Origin: Paenibacillus sp. BIHB 4019
GTDB lineage: Bacteria > Bacillota > Bacilli > Paenibacillales > Paenibacillaceae
NCBI RefSeq assembly: GCF_002741035.1
Contig: NZ_CP016808.1
Span: 6,372,501-6,436,500 of the forward strand
DNA: 64,000 bases
Direction of reading: 5' to 3'
Part shown: positions 1-8,591 of the stretch, in pieces
How positions within the stretch are numbered: the first letter of the stretch is position 1
Layout of the letters: every line of letters starts with the position of its first letter
Notes under the pieces: generated by a model
The model's database searches: none
What the model was told of the DNA's origin: nothing
What the model saw: the letters and a program-made list of their open reading frames with translations, nothing else
Position numbers and translations under genes: made by a program

Positions 1-1277
1 TGCCTTGCGCGCTGCACAGATACATCTCTTGCATGATATTTCGGGCTCTCCTCCTGCTTGTAGGAAGACTCATGCTCCTCATCAATAATGACGAGGCCAA
101 TGCGCTCAAAGGGGGCAAAAATCGCCGAGCGGGCGCCAATGGCTACCTGTACTTTGCGGCTTCTAATTTTGCGCCATTCATCATAGCGCTCCCCATTTGA
201 CAAGCGGCTGTGCAGCACTGCTACCGCATCGCCAAAGCGCCCTTTAAACCGCTCGACCATCTGCGGGGTAAGCGCAATTTCCGGGACAAGCACAATCGCC
301 TGCTTGCCTTGCTTTAGACAATGCTGGATCGCTTGCAAATAGACCTCGGTTTTGCCGCTGCCCGTCACGCCATGCAGCAGCAATACTTGCGGCTCGCCGC
401 GCGTGACCGCCTCTGCTATGCGGGTGTAAACGCTCTGCTGCCCTTCGGTGAGCGGCAGCGGAACCGTCCGCTCAAACTCGCGGCTCGCATAAGGATCGCG
501 CTGCTGCTCTATTTCCCGCAGCTCCAGCAAGCCTTTGCCAGCAATCGCACGCACGCTCGCTGGCGATCCGCCTGCTTCTGCAAGCAGCGCTTGCAGCGCA
601 ATGGGCTCGCCACGCTCCAGCATAAAGGCAAGCAGATCGCGCTGCTTGCCCGCCTTTGCTGGCCATGCTGCCAATGCTTCCGCAGCCGCTTCCTTATCTG
701 TTGGCGGAAACACCGTCAGCACCTTGCGAATGGCCAGACGGTCGCGAATCGCTATCTGCTCAAGCAGCACGCCTTCCTCCAGCGCCGCTTTAATATCCGG
801 CGCATATTGCGGAAACCGCTCCTTCAGCGCTTCCAGCTTCGTCTGCCGCTGCCGCGAGAGCATATCCAGCAGCTCCTGCGGCAAACGGCTTGCAAGCTGC
901 TCCTGTTCCTCGTCTGTCGCTTCGTTCAATGACACATAACGCTCAGCTTTGCCTTTAAGCGCAGCGGGAATCATCGCTTGCAGCGCGGTTGTCCAGGAGC
1001 AGCAATATTTGTCGCTCATCCATTTGGCTAGCCCGATCAGGTCAGGAAGCAGCGGCGGCAGCGGATCAAGCAGCTCGGCAACCGCCTTGAGGCGGCGACT
1101 GTCAACTTCAGCCTCCTCCGCCAGCTCCACTACGAAGCCTTGCAGCACGCGGCCGCCGAAGGGCACGCCGACCCGGCTTCCCACCTCAATCCAGCTGGAC
1201 ATTTCCGCAGGAACCTCATAATCGAATGGCCGATCCGTTTGGCGGCTCGGCACGTCTACTATCACTCTGGCAATCAT
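1..1277 (-). CDS. priA: Primosomal protein N' (PriA helicase), partial: N-terminal ~425 residues
   Basis: PriA is the superfamily 2 DNA helicase that reloads the replisome at stalled forks. The reading frame starts at an ATG at 1277 (MIARVIVDVPSRQTDRPFDY) and stays open to the left edge, so only about half of the usual ~800 residues is present. Visible parts are the N-terminal 3'-end-binding domain (PFGGRVLQGFVVEL), the Walker A motif GVTGSGKTEVYL coded near 330-365, and the DEAH-like box IDEEHESSYKQEE coded near 55-95. Its ATG overlaps the coaBC stop by 4 bp (ATGA), so the two are translationally coupled, as in other Bacillales. The zinc-binding region and helicase C-terminal lobe lie outside the window. 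Confidence 0.95.
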   Translation of the reverse strand, partial: MIARVIVDVPSRQTDRPFDYEVPAEMSSWIEVGSRVGVPFGGRVLQGFVVELAEEAEVDSRRLKAVAELLDPLPPLLPDLIGLAKWMSDKYCCSWTTALQAMIPAALKGKAERYVSLNEATDEEQEQLASRLPQELLDMLSRQRQTKLEALKERFPQYAPDIKAALEEGVLLEQIAIRDRLAIRKVLTVFPPTDKEAAAEALAAWPAKAGKQRDLLAFMLERGEPIALQALLAEAGGSPASVRAIAGKGLLELREIEQQRDPYASREFERTVPLPLTEGQQSVYTRIAEAVTRGEPQVLLLHGVTGSGKTEVYLQAIQHCLKQGKQAIVLVPEIALTPQMVERFKGRFGDAVAVLHSRLSNGERYDEWRKIRSRKVQVAIGARSAIFAPFERIGLVIIDEEHESSYKQEESPKYHARDVSVQRAR

Positions 1278-2497
1278 TCGCCAAAGCTCCTTTGCTTAGC
1301 AAGCTGTGAATGCCGCTGCACCGCAACTTCCAAAATGCGCCTTGCCGTCTCGCGTTTAGACAATAAAGGCAGCGCCTCTATCAAGCCTTCCTTTCCAAAC
1401 AGCTGCACAACGTTCGTATCGCCGTTGAAGCCTGCGCCTTCCGCGCTCACATCATTGGCTACGATGAGATCGCAGTTTTTGCGCGCCAGCTTATCCATCG
1501 CATAATGCGCGATCTGCTGGGTTTCGGCGGCGAAGCCAACGAGCAGCTGATGCGTCTTGCGCTCGCCAAGCAGCTGCAAAATATCCGTCGTGCGCTCCAG
1601 CTCAAGGGTGAGCGTCTCGCCCGTCTTTTTTAACTTCTGCTCCTGCTGCTGGGTTGGGCGGTAATCGGCAACAGCCGCCGCTTTAACGACGATGTCAGCC
1701 GTTTCAAAATGCACGGTGACCGCATCCAGCATTTGCTGCGCAGATTCAACCCGCACCAGCTTTACGCCTGCAGGCGGTTCTACAGTCGTCCGCCCCGCGA
1801 CAACGGTAACCTCTGCGCCCATCAGCTTCGCTGCCTCCGCGATGGCAAAGCCCATTTTGCCTGATGAATCATTAGTCAAATATCGCACCGGATCAAGCCG
1901 TTCCACCGTGCCGCCAGCGGTAACGAGCACATGCTTGCCTGCAAGCTTGCGGCTGCGGCTAAACCACTCTTCGATCGCATGTACAATTTCCTCTGGCTCG
2001 GCCAGCCTTCCTTTGGCCACATAACCACAGGCAAGCTGTCCCTCGCCTGGGTCCACGAACATAACGCCGCGATCCGCTAGCGTCTGTAAATTTCGCGCCA
2101 CGGCCGGATGCTCATACATATGCACATTCATAGCTGGGGCCACAAGCACCGGGCTCGTTGCCGCAAGCAGCGTCGTGCTGAGCATATCATCGGCTAGCCC
2201 ATTTGCCATTTTGCCAATGACATTTGCAGTGGCGGGAGCAATAACGATGAGGTCCGCATGATCGGCCAAATGAATATGCGACACAACCGCTGGGTCCCTC
2301 TCGTCAAAGGTGTCGATATGCACCGGATTGCGCGAAAGCGTCTGGAGCGTCAGCGGCGTAATGAAACGGGCGGCGGATTCAGTCATAATGACATGCACCT
2401 TAGCCCCTGCCTGCACCAGCCGGCTGCAAAGCGTAGCCGCTTTATAGGCGGCGATTCCGCCAGTAATTCCTAATATAATTGTTTTATTGGTAAGCAA
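1274..2497 (-). CDS. coaBC: Bifunctional phosphopantothenoylcysteine decarboxylase / phosphopantothenate-cysteine ligase
   Basis: This enzyme makes 4'-phosphopantetheine, two steps of coenzyme A synthesis, in the cytosol. The 407 residues match the family length. Residues ~1-180 form the flavoprotein CoaC domain (ILGITGGIAAYKAA at the start, catalytic His in the TFDERDPAVVSHIHLADHAD region, and the PAMNVHMY substrate motif). Residues ~185-400 form the CoaB ligase domain (VLVTAGGTVERLDPVRYLTN, and KKTGETLTLELERTTDIL). The start is a TTG at 2497 preceded by GGGGGATGG. It normally follows rpoZ directly. Here rpoZ is about 13.7 kb away, so it must be transcribed from its own promoter in the 2498-2835 gap. 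Confidence 0.96.
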   Translation of the reverse strand: MLTNKTIILGITGGIAAYKAATLCSRLVQAGAKVHVIMTESAARFITPLTLQTLSRNPVHIDTFDERDPAVVSHIHLADHADLIVIAPATANVIGKMANGLADDMLSTTLLAATSPVLVAPAMNVHMYEHPAVARNLQTLADRGVMFVDPGEGQLACGYVAKGRLAEPEEIVHAIEEWFSRSRKLAGKHVLVTAGGTVERLDPVRYLTNDSSGKMGFAIAEAAKLMGAEVTVVAGRTTVEPPAGVKLVRVESAQQMLDAVTVHFETADIVVKAAAVADYRPTQQQEQKLKKTGETLTLELERTTDILQLLGERKTHQLLVGFAAETQQIAHYAMDKLARKNCDLIVANDVSAEGAGFNGDTNVVQLFGKEGLIEALPLLSKRETARRILEVAVQRHSQLAKQRSFGE

Positions 2498-2835
2498 GGT
2501 CCATCCCCCATTACAACAATGCTCTTAATCTATGGTATTGACTGAATTATGCCAGCCCATCCCTGTCTATTAGCTTAAAGCGCAAGGCAGCAGCACGTTT
2601 TCTTCTCGTTTGAGAGCGCTTTGCCGCACACAAGGCGCTAGTTTTGAAGCTAGCTTTTTCCTATCATACCATATGATCACTGAATCCGCAGTCTGTTCGA
2701 TGCCCGGTCCATCTCGCCCAGCTCACAAGCACGAATTTGCGGACAACCGCGAAAATTGGCATTTGCCTGCTTAAATCCGTATACTAGAGGGTAGGATTTA
2801 TACTGATATTTTTAAATAATAGCCGAGGTGACCCC
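2498..2835. other. Divergent intergenic region between coaBC and the J-like gene
   Basis: No gene is seen in these ~340 bases. They must hold the coaBC promoter on the minus strand, although no clear hexamer pair was recognised. On the plus strand there is a short hairpin with arms GCTAG/CTAGC near 2639-2660, followed by TTTTT; no plus-strand gene upstream of it would need a terminator. A promoter for the J-like gene is listed separately. Confidence 0.4.
2756..2785 (+). promoter_or_regulatory. Putative sigma-A promoter of the J-like gene
   Basis: TTGGCA at 2756-2761 and TATACT at 2780-2785 are separated by 18 bp, about 50 bp before the ATG at 2836. This is a reasonable sigma-A match, but the call rests on inspection only. 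Confidence 0.5.
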
Positions 2836-3741
2836 ATGGAAGATGTAAAACAAGCCTACGCGAAGCTGGGCCTTCCCGAAAACGCTTCAAAAGAAGAGGT
2901 CGAGAAGCGCTATACCCTGTTGCTCCGCCAATCCCGCTCCCGCGCGCAAACCGCAGACAATGAGGAGACAACGGCAGATGAATTCAGCCAAGTGACCGCC
3001 GCTTATAAACGGATACTTGAAGCGGAGGACCAGAAGTTCAAGCAAGCGTTCAATGAGAAGGAATATGGAAAGTTTAAAAATATGGCGTCTGCCGCAGAGA
3101 AAACCGACCATTTCTGGCGCTACTATAAATACCATGTTTTCGGTGGCATTGTGGCGATTGCTCTCATTATTTATGGCGTTATAGCTTATATGGACCATCG
3201 CGAGGAGCAGCGGTATTTGGCAAGCCTGCCGCCTGTGGATTTATCGGTCATGTATTTTGGCGAGTATTTTACAGAGGACAATAAGCAGGATATGGCTGTT
3301 CTTGAGCAATCGCTGCTGGACAAGTTTCCCGAATGGAAACGATTTAAAGTTAACCTGACCTATGTGCCGCTTGATGCTAAAGATGCAGTCGATATGGCTT
3401 CCCAGCAAAAAGCGATGGTCGTCCTGGCGACGGAAAAGCCCGATATCTACATTCTCGATACAGCCAGCTTCGACTGGATTAGCCCGCAGGGCGTTCTGCA
3501 AAACCTCGATGATGCAGTGAGCGGCGAGCTGAAGTCCTCGGTTACTGAGAGCGAGTTGGTCAAAAAAACGACGAAGGATGAACCAGACGAGCATGTCTAC
3601 GGCATCGATATCAGCAACAGCCCGCTGGTGAAAAATCTCTCCGTGCTGACGCCGAAAAATTATATTGTCGGCGTTCGAGTGAACAGCGAGAATACAGATA
3701 AAGCGATTCAATTTATCGACAAGTTTTTGCAAGCGAAGTAA
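2836..3741 (+). CDS. J-domain-like single-pass membrane protein
   Basis: A 301-residue protein. Residues ~3-62 look like a J domain (QAYAKLGLPENASKEEVEKRY, then a helix with AAYKRIL), but the HPD tripeptide that contacts Hsp70 is not seen between the two helices. One transmembrane segment follows at ~105-123 (GGIVAIALIIYGVIAYM). The C-terminal ~175 residues resemble an extracytoplasmic mixed alpha/beta domain with no motif I recognise. The start is ATG 2836 with GAGGTGACCCC upstream. It stands alone and is followed by a terminator. It may be a membrane-tethered DnaJ-like factor or a protein that merely kept the fold. The function is not known to me. Confidence 0.8.
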   Translation: MEDVKQAYAKLGLPENASKEEVEKRYTLLLRQSRSRAQTADNEETTADEFSQVTAAYKRILEAEDQKFKQAFNEKEYGKFKNMASAAEKTDHFWRYYKYHVFGGIVAIALIIYGVIAYMDHREEQRYLASLPPVDLSVMYFGEYFTEDNKQDMAVLEQSLLDKFPEWKRFKVNLTYVPLDAKDAVDMASQQKAMVVLATEKPDIYILDTASFDWISPQGVLQNLDDAVSGELKSSVTESELVKKTTKDEPDEHVYGIDISNSPLVKNLSVLTPKNYIVGVRVNSENTDKAIQFIDKFLQAK

Positions 3742-3789
3742 CTGACCGTCCTTAACTAAACTTTAAACAAACTTTTGAAAAATAATGCT

Positions 3790-3833
3790 AAAAAAAACGA
3801 GTCCATAGAATCTCATCTATGGCTCGTTTTTTT
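3790..3833 (+). terminator. Bidirectional rho-independent terminator
   Basis: Arms ACGAG-T-CCATAGA (3797-3809) and TCTATGG-CTCGT (3816-3827) form a hairpin. It has a T-run on the right and an A-run on the left, so it can end both the J-like gene (+) and the convergent glycine-repeat gene (-). Confidence 0.9.
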
Positions 3834-3869
3834 GTATAGGATCGGAATGATTTGCTCATTCCATTTCTT

Positions 3870-4925
3870 TTAGTAATATGATTTTGGTTTTGGCGCTACA
3901 GTTGGCGCAGGTGTTGCTGGAGCCGGAACTGTAGTTGGCGCTGGCGTTACCATTGGAGCAGGCTTAGTAGTAGGAGCTTGGCCTCCACCGTTGCCTTGGC
4001 CTCCGCCTTGACCAGCTCCGCCACCGATTCCTTGGCCTCCGCCTTGACCCGTTCCGCCACCGATTCCTTGGCCTCCGCCTTGACCGGCTCCGCCGCCGAT
4101 ACCTTTGCCTCCGCCTTGACCGGCTCCGCCACCGATGCCTTGGCCTCCGCCTTGACCGGCTCCGCCACCAATACCTTGGCCTCCGCCTTGACCAGCTCCG
4201 CCGCCGATTCCTTGGCCTCTGCCTTGACCGGCTCCGCCACCAATGCCTTGGCCGCCGCCTTGACCGGCTCCGCCGCCGATGCCTTTGCCTCCGCCTTGAC
4301 CGGCTCCGCCGCCAATACCTTGGCCTCCGCCTTGACCGGCTCCGCCGCCGATACCTTGGCCTCCGCCTTGGCCTGCTCCGCCACCAATGCCTTTGCCTCC
4401 GCCTTGACCGGCTCCGCCGCCGATTCCTTGGCCTCCGCCTTGGCCTGCTCCGCCGCCGATACCTTGGCCTCCGCCTTGACCGGCTCCGCCGCCAATACCT
4501 TGGCCTCCGCCTTGACCGGCTCCGCCGCCGATGCCTTGGCCTCCGCCTTCTCCTTTAATGCGGAGGTTGCCCTTCGCTCCGCTTTTAGCCTTTGCTCCCG
4601 AAGGGAACTTTACTTGGCTGTAAGCATAAGTAATGGATTGGAACGTCCGGCTGTCGACCGCACCAGTTACTGGAAGACCGTGCATTTTCTGAAAATATTT
4701 GACTCCCTTTACGGTCAAGCTGTCGAATTTTCCGTTGATTGGGCCAGCATAGCTTCCCATTGATTTCAGCATCCCTTGAACGACATACACATCCGGCCCA
4801 TGATCACCTTTTCCAAAAGCCATGCTCGTGCTCGGCATGCTCATCATCAAGGCAACAGCCAGAAGTAAGGCCCCAATCGTTTTTCCCAATTTCCTGCGAG
4901 AGGAAATGCTCCAGTCCCATTTCAT
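3870..4925 (-). CDS. Secreted peptidoglycan-binding-domain protein with glycine-rich 12-residue repeats
   Basis: 351 residues. The N-terminus has positive charges and a hydrophobic core (IGALLLAVALMMSM) ending near SMAFG, a typical Sec signal peptide. Residues ~40-100 match a PG_binding_1 domain (GPDVYVVQGMLKSMGSYAGP, then KFDSLTVKGVKYFQKMHGLP). Residues 130-309 are 15 copies of a 12-residue unit, consensus QGIGGGAGQGGG; three copies begin with K, one has GRG and one has a T. The tail (42 residues) is Pro/Thr/Ala-rich (PAPTTVPAPATPAPT) and ends in YY. I infer a wall-associated or matrix protein with a flexible glycine-rich spacer. There is no sortase or SLH motif. The long open frames on other frames of this repeat are artefacts of the stop-free 36-bp unit. 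Confidence 0.85.
   Translation of the reverse strand: MKWDWSISSRRKLGKTIGALLLAVALMMSMPSTSMAFGKGDHGPDVYVVQGMLKSMGSYAGPINGKFDSLTVKGVKYFQKMHGLPVTGAVDSRTFQSITYAYSQVKFPSGAKAKSGAKGNLRIKGEGGGQGIGGGAGQGGGQGIGGGAGQGGGQGIGGGAGQGGGQGIGGGAGQGGGKGIGGGAGQGGGQGIGGGAGQGGGQGIGGGAGQGGGKGIGGGAGQGGGQGIGGGAGQGRGQGIGGGAGQGGGQGIGGGAGQGGGQGIGGGAGQGGGKGIGGGAGQGGGQGIGGGTGQGGGQGIGGGAGQGGGQGNGGGQAPTTKPAPMVTPAPTTVPAPATPAPTVAPKPKSYY
3999..4538 (-). repeat. 15 x 36-bp in-frame tandem repeat
   Basis: Fifteen consecutive 36-bp units, each coding for about QGIGGGAGQGGG, with third-position variation between copies. On the plus strand each unit reads like CCTTGGCCTCCGCCTTGACC plus 16 further bases. Such arrays change copy number easily and may be collapsed or expanded in assemblies. 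Confidence 0.95.
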
Positions 4926-5077
4926 GCAGTATACACCATCCTTATTTATTTTTTAATATTGTTTTGCCACACGCCTTACTATTCCCAACTTTTAAAATTC
5001 ATTCCGCGATTTGCGAAAATCGGTTATGCAAGGAGGCAAGGAGAATCTATCTTCAATCATTAATTGAAGGTAAAACA

Positions 5078-5105
5078 CAAAAAAACCGCTTACTAAAATA
5101 AGCGG
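5078..5105 (-). terminator. Rho-independent terminator (minus strand)
   Basis: Arms CCGCTTA (5086-5092) and TAAGCGG (5099-5105). On the minus strand the hairpin is followed by seven T. The nearest upstream minus-strand gene is the lutR-like regulator, about 480 bp away, so it probably ends the lut transcript with a long 3' UTR, or the transcript of an unrecognised small RNA. Confidence 0.75.
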
Positions 5106-5587
5106 CTAATCCAAACTATCGTTTATCGTTACATTTTCATTTCAAACAAACTCTGCCTATAAAATGGGATGATATTGGATCATTCCCTATCTCCATTGTC
5201 CATATGGACTGTTGACCCCTTCATCTAGCCCTTTAAAAGGGAATATATAATAATTAAGACATATGTAAAAATATTTTTTGAAATGGGTAAATTTATCAAT
5301 GTATACGTATCGCTCTTTGCAAACGGGCGATCTTTCGACCATCTCTTCTTTTCCACAAAACAAAGATGAATTATTTTAAAATAACCGTTTTGACGTAAAG
5401 CTGCATCTCCTATGCCATAACACAAATACGAAAGGCATGCTTTTTTACTTGGCTATAAGCCTTTCAATCTCTCATTAAAATTCCGTTCATCCGGTGAGCA
5501 TGTGGCGTGTGTGCATATGGAAAAGCTGCTTTAAATGTCAAAGCGGCAGCCCTGAACGATTGTACTCGCCAGAACTGCCTCTGCTGC
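5106..5587. other. Gene-poor AT-rich interval
   Basis: About 480 bases with no gene I can support. A 66-codon open frame on the minus strand (5225-5425) has no convincing ribosome binding site and an odd composition. A small RNA ending at the 5078-5105 terminator is possible but not shown. Confidence 0.4.
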
Positions 5588-6295
5588 TCAAACATATTTC
5601 ATCAAAATGCTTTCGACGTGATGCAGATGCTGCCGCATCGCCAGCGACGCCGCCTCGGCGTCCTGCGCTTCAACCGCCTTATAAATGGCCAAATGCTCCT
5701 CGTAAAGCTGCTCCGCAACCGAGCGGTTCGCATACAGCTCCACCCTGCGAATTTCGCGAATGGCGGTTTCCACCTGGTTCATGACCGTCTCGAAAAGCTG
5801 TACCAAAATCGTATTATGCGTCGCCTTAACAAGCGTCAAATGGAATAGCAGGTCGGTGCGTTCCCCTTCCAGATCATTGCCCGCAGCTGCCTTCATTTGG
5901 ACGACAAGCTCCTTCAGCACGGCCAGATCGTCCGCCGTCCTTTTCGAAGAAGCGATAGCAGCATTCGATACCTCAAACGTTTGGCGCGCCTCCAGCAGCT
6001 CCAATAAGGTTTGGCGATTCATACGCAGCGATTGCAGCTCGGGCAGCTCAAACTCCGCAGGCAGCGTGCTTATGACCGTACAGCCGCCACCTTGGCGAAT
6101 GTCAATAAGGCCCATCGCTTTAAGCGCACTAAGCGCCTCCCTAGTCGTAGACCGCCCTACCCCAAAGCGCTCGGACATCTCCTTAGTGGAAGGCAGCTTG
6201 TCTCCGGCCTTAAGCTCCCCATCAACGATCAAAGCCTTAATTTGCGCCGTTATTTCCTCGTAATGGTTCCGCTTTGTCAGCTTCGTTACTTGCAA
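5588..6295 (-). CDS. lutR: FadR-family (GntR) transcriptional regulator, probable lactate-operon repressor LutR
   Basis: 235 residues. The N-terminal winged helix-turn-helix (~6-72; GDKLPSTKEMSERFGVGRSTTREALSAL in two stretches) is typical of GntR proteins. The C-terminal all-helical FCD ligand domain (~90-235) carries the usual conserved Arg/Asp/His positions, e.g. LEARQTFEVSNAAIA, LLFHLTLVKATHN and HLHHVESI. It lies 48 bp downstream of lutC on the same strand, so it is probably cotranscribed with the operon it controls. A matching FadR-type operator is present before lutA (9365-9375). L-lactate would be the expected inducer; this follows from B. subtilis LutR and is not shown here. Confidence 0.85.
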   Translation of the reverse strand: MQVTKLTKRNHYEEITAQIKALIVDGELKAGDKLPSTKEMSERFGVGRSTTREALSALKAMGLIDIRQGGGCTVISTLPAEFELPELQSLRMNRQTLLELLEARQTFEVSNAAIASSKRTADDLAVLKELVVQMKAAAGNDLEGERTDLLFHLTLVKATHNTILVQLFETVMNQVETAIREIRRVELYANRSVAEQLYEEHLAIYKAVEAQDAEAASLAMRQHLHHVESILMKYV

Positions 6296-6343
6296 GCCAC
6301 CCGCCTCCTTTTTCTAAATTCGCTAAAAAAATAAATCGAAAGC

Positions 6344-7072
6344 CTATCCGACCAGCAGCGCATAAACGACGCCGGGACCATGAACACCAATAGTCAAATC
6401 ATTTTCAATATCGGACGAGCGGCTTGGCCCCGAAATAAAATGAATGCCTGCCGGCAAGCTTTCACGCCCTGCTTCATCCAGAGGAATTAAAATCTCTCCA
6501 AGCTTCGTCTTAAGCCGCTCAAGCGGAATAATGACGATTAGGACGGTTGGGAGCAGGCTGACTGAACGCCCCTTGTCTTTTCCAGATAAAACCGCAATAG
6601 ATGATGTATAAGCAGCCGCATAATCAGCTACAACAATCCCAAAATCCGCTTCTGCCGCGCGCGCTTTCCAGTTTTCATTTTCATCGCTATTCCATACGCT
6701 TAAGCTTACGTTAGGAAGTGCTTCCTCCAGCTTCATTTCGGCAAGCTCCGGCTGGTTTTGCCTAATCATATAGCGCGCACCAAGCTCCGTCGCCTTATCC
6801 TTAATGAATTGCTTGGCCTCGTCCATTGTAGACAAATGGCTGACATGACCGCCATTGCTATGAAAATTCGCTGTAAACCGTTCAATTCGCTCTTCCAGCG
6901 TCCATTCATACTCCTGCCAGAAGTCTGGGGCCCCGCGGAACGGATGCACCGGCTTCTCTATTGCGCGCGGACGTCCCAGCTTATTTGCAATATCATTCAT
7001 AAAAGCATCCTGCTTGCGGCGGGAATCTGCTGCAAGCTCTTCCAGCCATTGCTCATGCGTCTGTTCAGCCAT
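6344..7072 (-). CDS. lutC: Lactate utilization protein C (LUD domain)
   Basis: A LUD-domain subunit of the three-part LutABC L-lactate dehydrogenase, which oxidises L-lactate to pyruvate. 242 residues from the ATG at 7072 (MAEQTHEQWLEELAADSRRK), chosen because AGGAGG lies 8 nt upstream; upstream in-frame ATGs are too close to that site. The LUD fold shows FGIVVADYAAAYTSSIAVLS and the C-terminal IHFISGPSRSSDIENDLTIG, with the usual GVHGPG ending. It overlaps the lutB stop by 8 bp, which indicates translational coupling. Confidence 0.93.
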   Translation of the reverse strand: MAEQTHEQWLEELAADSRRKQDAFMNDIANKLGRPRAIEKPVHPFRGAPDFWQEYEWTLEERIERFTANFHSNGGHVSHLSTMDEAKQFIKDKATELGARYMIRQNQPELAEMKLEEALPNVSLSVWNSDENENWKARAAEADFGIVVADYAAAYTSSIAVLSGKDKGRSVSLLPTVLIVIIPLERLKTKLGEILIPLDEAGRESLPAGIHFISGPSRSSDIENDLTIGVHGPGVVYALLVG

Positions 7073-8591
7073 GCCCATGCCCTCCTCCATTTTGCTCTCT
7101 ATTGCGAACGAGCTGCTCCATCCGGCTGCGCGCATCTGGGCTCAGCTCATTCAGACCATGGCGAAGCTCCTCTTCGAGCGTGCCCCATTTATCGCGGAAC
7201 GACTGCTTCGGCAGGCTTGGCGTAACGCGGTAGCTGTTCCAGCCCTTCAGCGGCCCCAGCTTAAGCCGGATTTCGCCATTGCGTGAAACGAGCCGCTGTC
7301 CCAGCTTGCCTAGTTTAATTACGCCCTTGAAGCGGCCCGAATTGCCCATAATGGCCGAAAATCCTTTCATGCCGCCCGCTTCTGCCAAATCGCGATGCCC
7401 GCCCTCTTGCTTGCGTCTGCGCAAATAGATGAGCATTTCATGCAGCGGGATTTTGACCGGACATGCTTCGTAACAGGCGCCGCAAAGGCTGGAGGCGTTG
7501 GCGATATCGTCCCAGTCGCCGACGTTTTTTTGGAGCGCGGGCGTGAGCACCGCGCCAATAGGTCCGCTGTACGTCCCGCCATAAGCATGACCGCCAATGT
7601 GACGGTATACCGGGCAAGCATTGAGGCAGGCACCGCAGCGAATACAATTGAGCAGCTCCTGAAACTCAGGGTCGCCAAGCTGGTTGGAACGCCCATTATC
7701 TACGATAATAATGTGCATTTCATCAGGCCCATCAGCGTCCACATCGCGGCGGGGTCCCGTAATGCCGGACATATACATCGTCAGCTTCTGCCCGGTCGCT
7801 GACCTTGGCAGAAGCGTCGCCATCACTTCAAGATCCGACCAGGAAGGTATAATCCGTTCCATGCCCATAAGCGTAATTTGCGTTTTCGGCACCGTCGTCA
7901 CCATACGCGCATTGCCTTCATTTTCAAACAATACCATCGATCCGGTTTCCGCAATCGCAAAATTACAGCCCGTCATGCCAATGTCGGCTTCAAGAAACTT
8001 CTCCCGCAGCTTTTTGCGGACGAAGCCCGCCAATATCGTCGTATCCGCTTCAAGCGTCTCGCCCGCTTCCTTGGACAGCAGCTCCGCGATCTGAAAACGG
8101 TTTTTGTGAATAGCCGGAATAATAATATGCGAGGGCGTCTCGCCAGCAAGCTGAATAATATACTCGCCCAAATCGGTTTCGATCGCTTCGATTCCGAGCT
8201 CTTCCAGCGCATGATTGAGATGCAGCTCTTCCGTTACCATCGACTTGGACTTTACGACTGATTTGGCCTTTACTTGCTTGGCGATCGCCAGAGATACTTT
8301 CACCGCCTCGGCCGCTGTCGAAGCAAAATGCACATGAACCCCATTCGCCCGCGCATTGTCAGCGAACAAGTTTAAATAATAGTCCAGATGGGCAATCGTA
8401 TGCAGCCGAATTTGCCGTCCGCGTTCGCGCCAATCTTCCCAGTTGCCATGCTCGGCTGTAGCCGCATGCTTGCCGTTGCGCAGACGCTCTGTCGTAAATT
8501 TAACGGCCTTGCGCAAAAACTCGTCATTTAACGCCAGATCTGCCCGGCCTTTGACCGTCGGCGGCACTTTCGTTCCTGCTGGTGCACTCAT
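7065..8591 (-). CDS. lutB: Lactate utilization protein B (iron-sulfur, LUD domain)
   Basis: 508 residues, close to the usual ~475-480. An N-terminal LUD domain (~60-290; KSKSMVTEELHLNHALEELG, GCNFAIAETGSMVLFENEGN) is followed by a ferredoxin-like domain with two [4Fe-4S] cysteine sets: CIRCGACLNACPVY (~316-329) and CGACYEACPVKIPLHEML (~370-390). It passes electrons from lactate within the LutABC complex in the cytoplasm. The ATG at 8591 overlaps the lutA stop by 4 bp. The C-terminal tail ends in Gly/His (GGGHGHG). Confidence 0.95.
   Translation of the reverse strand: MSAPAGTKVPPTVKGRADLALNDEFLRKAVKFTTERLRNGKHAATAEHGNWEDWRERGRQIRLHTIAHLDYYLNLFADNARANGVHVHFASTAAEAVKVSLAIAKQVKAKSVVKSKSMVTEELHLNHALEELGIEAIETDLGEYIIQLAGETPSHIIIPAIHKNRFQIAELLSKEAGETLEADTTILAGFVRKKLREKFLEADIGMTGCNFAIAETGSMVLFENEGNARMVTTVPKTQITLMGMERIIPSWSDLEVMATLLPRSATGQKLTMYMSGITGPRRDVDADGPDEMHIIIVDNGRSNQLGDPEFQELLNCIRCGACLNACPVYRHIGGHAYGGTYSGPIGAVLTPALQKNVGDWDDIANASSLCGACYEACPVKIPLHEMLIYLRRRKQEGGHRDLAEAGGMKGFSAIMGNSGRFKGVIKLGKLGQRLVSRNGEIRLKLGPLKGWNSYRVTPSLPKQSFRDKWGTLEEELRHGLNELSPDARSRMEQLVRNREQNGGGHGHG

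Noticed and set aside
3947..4763. Long open frames on other frames and the opposite strand over the glycine repeat
   Set aside because: They arise because the 36-bp unit has no stop in several frames. Only the 3870-4925 frame has a signal peptide, a recognisable domain and non-repeat ends.
5225..5425. 66-codon minus-strand frame before lutR
   Set aside because: No ribosome binding site, biased composition, no recognisable motif; lies in an AT-rich non-coding stretch.
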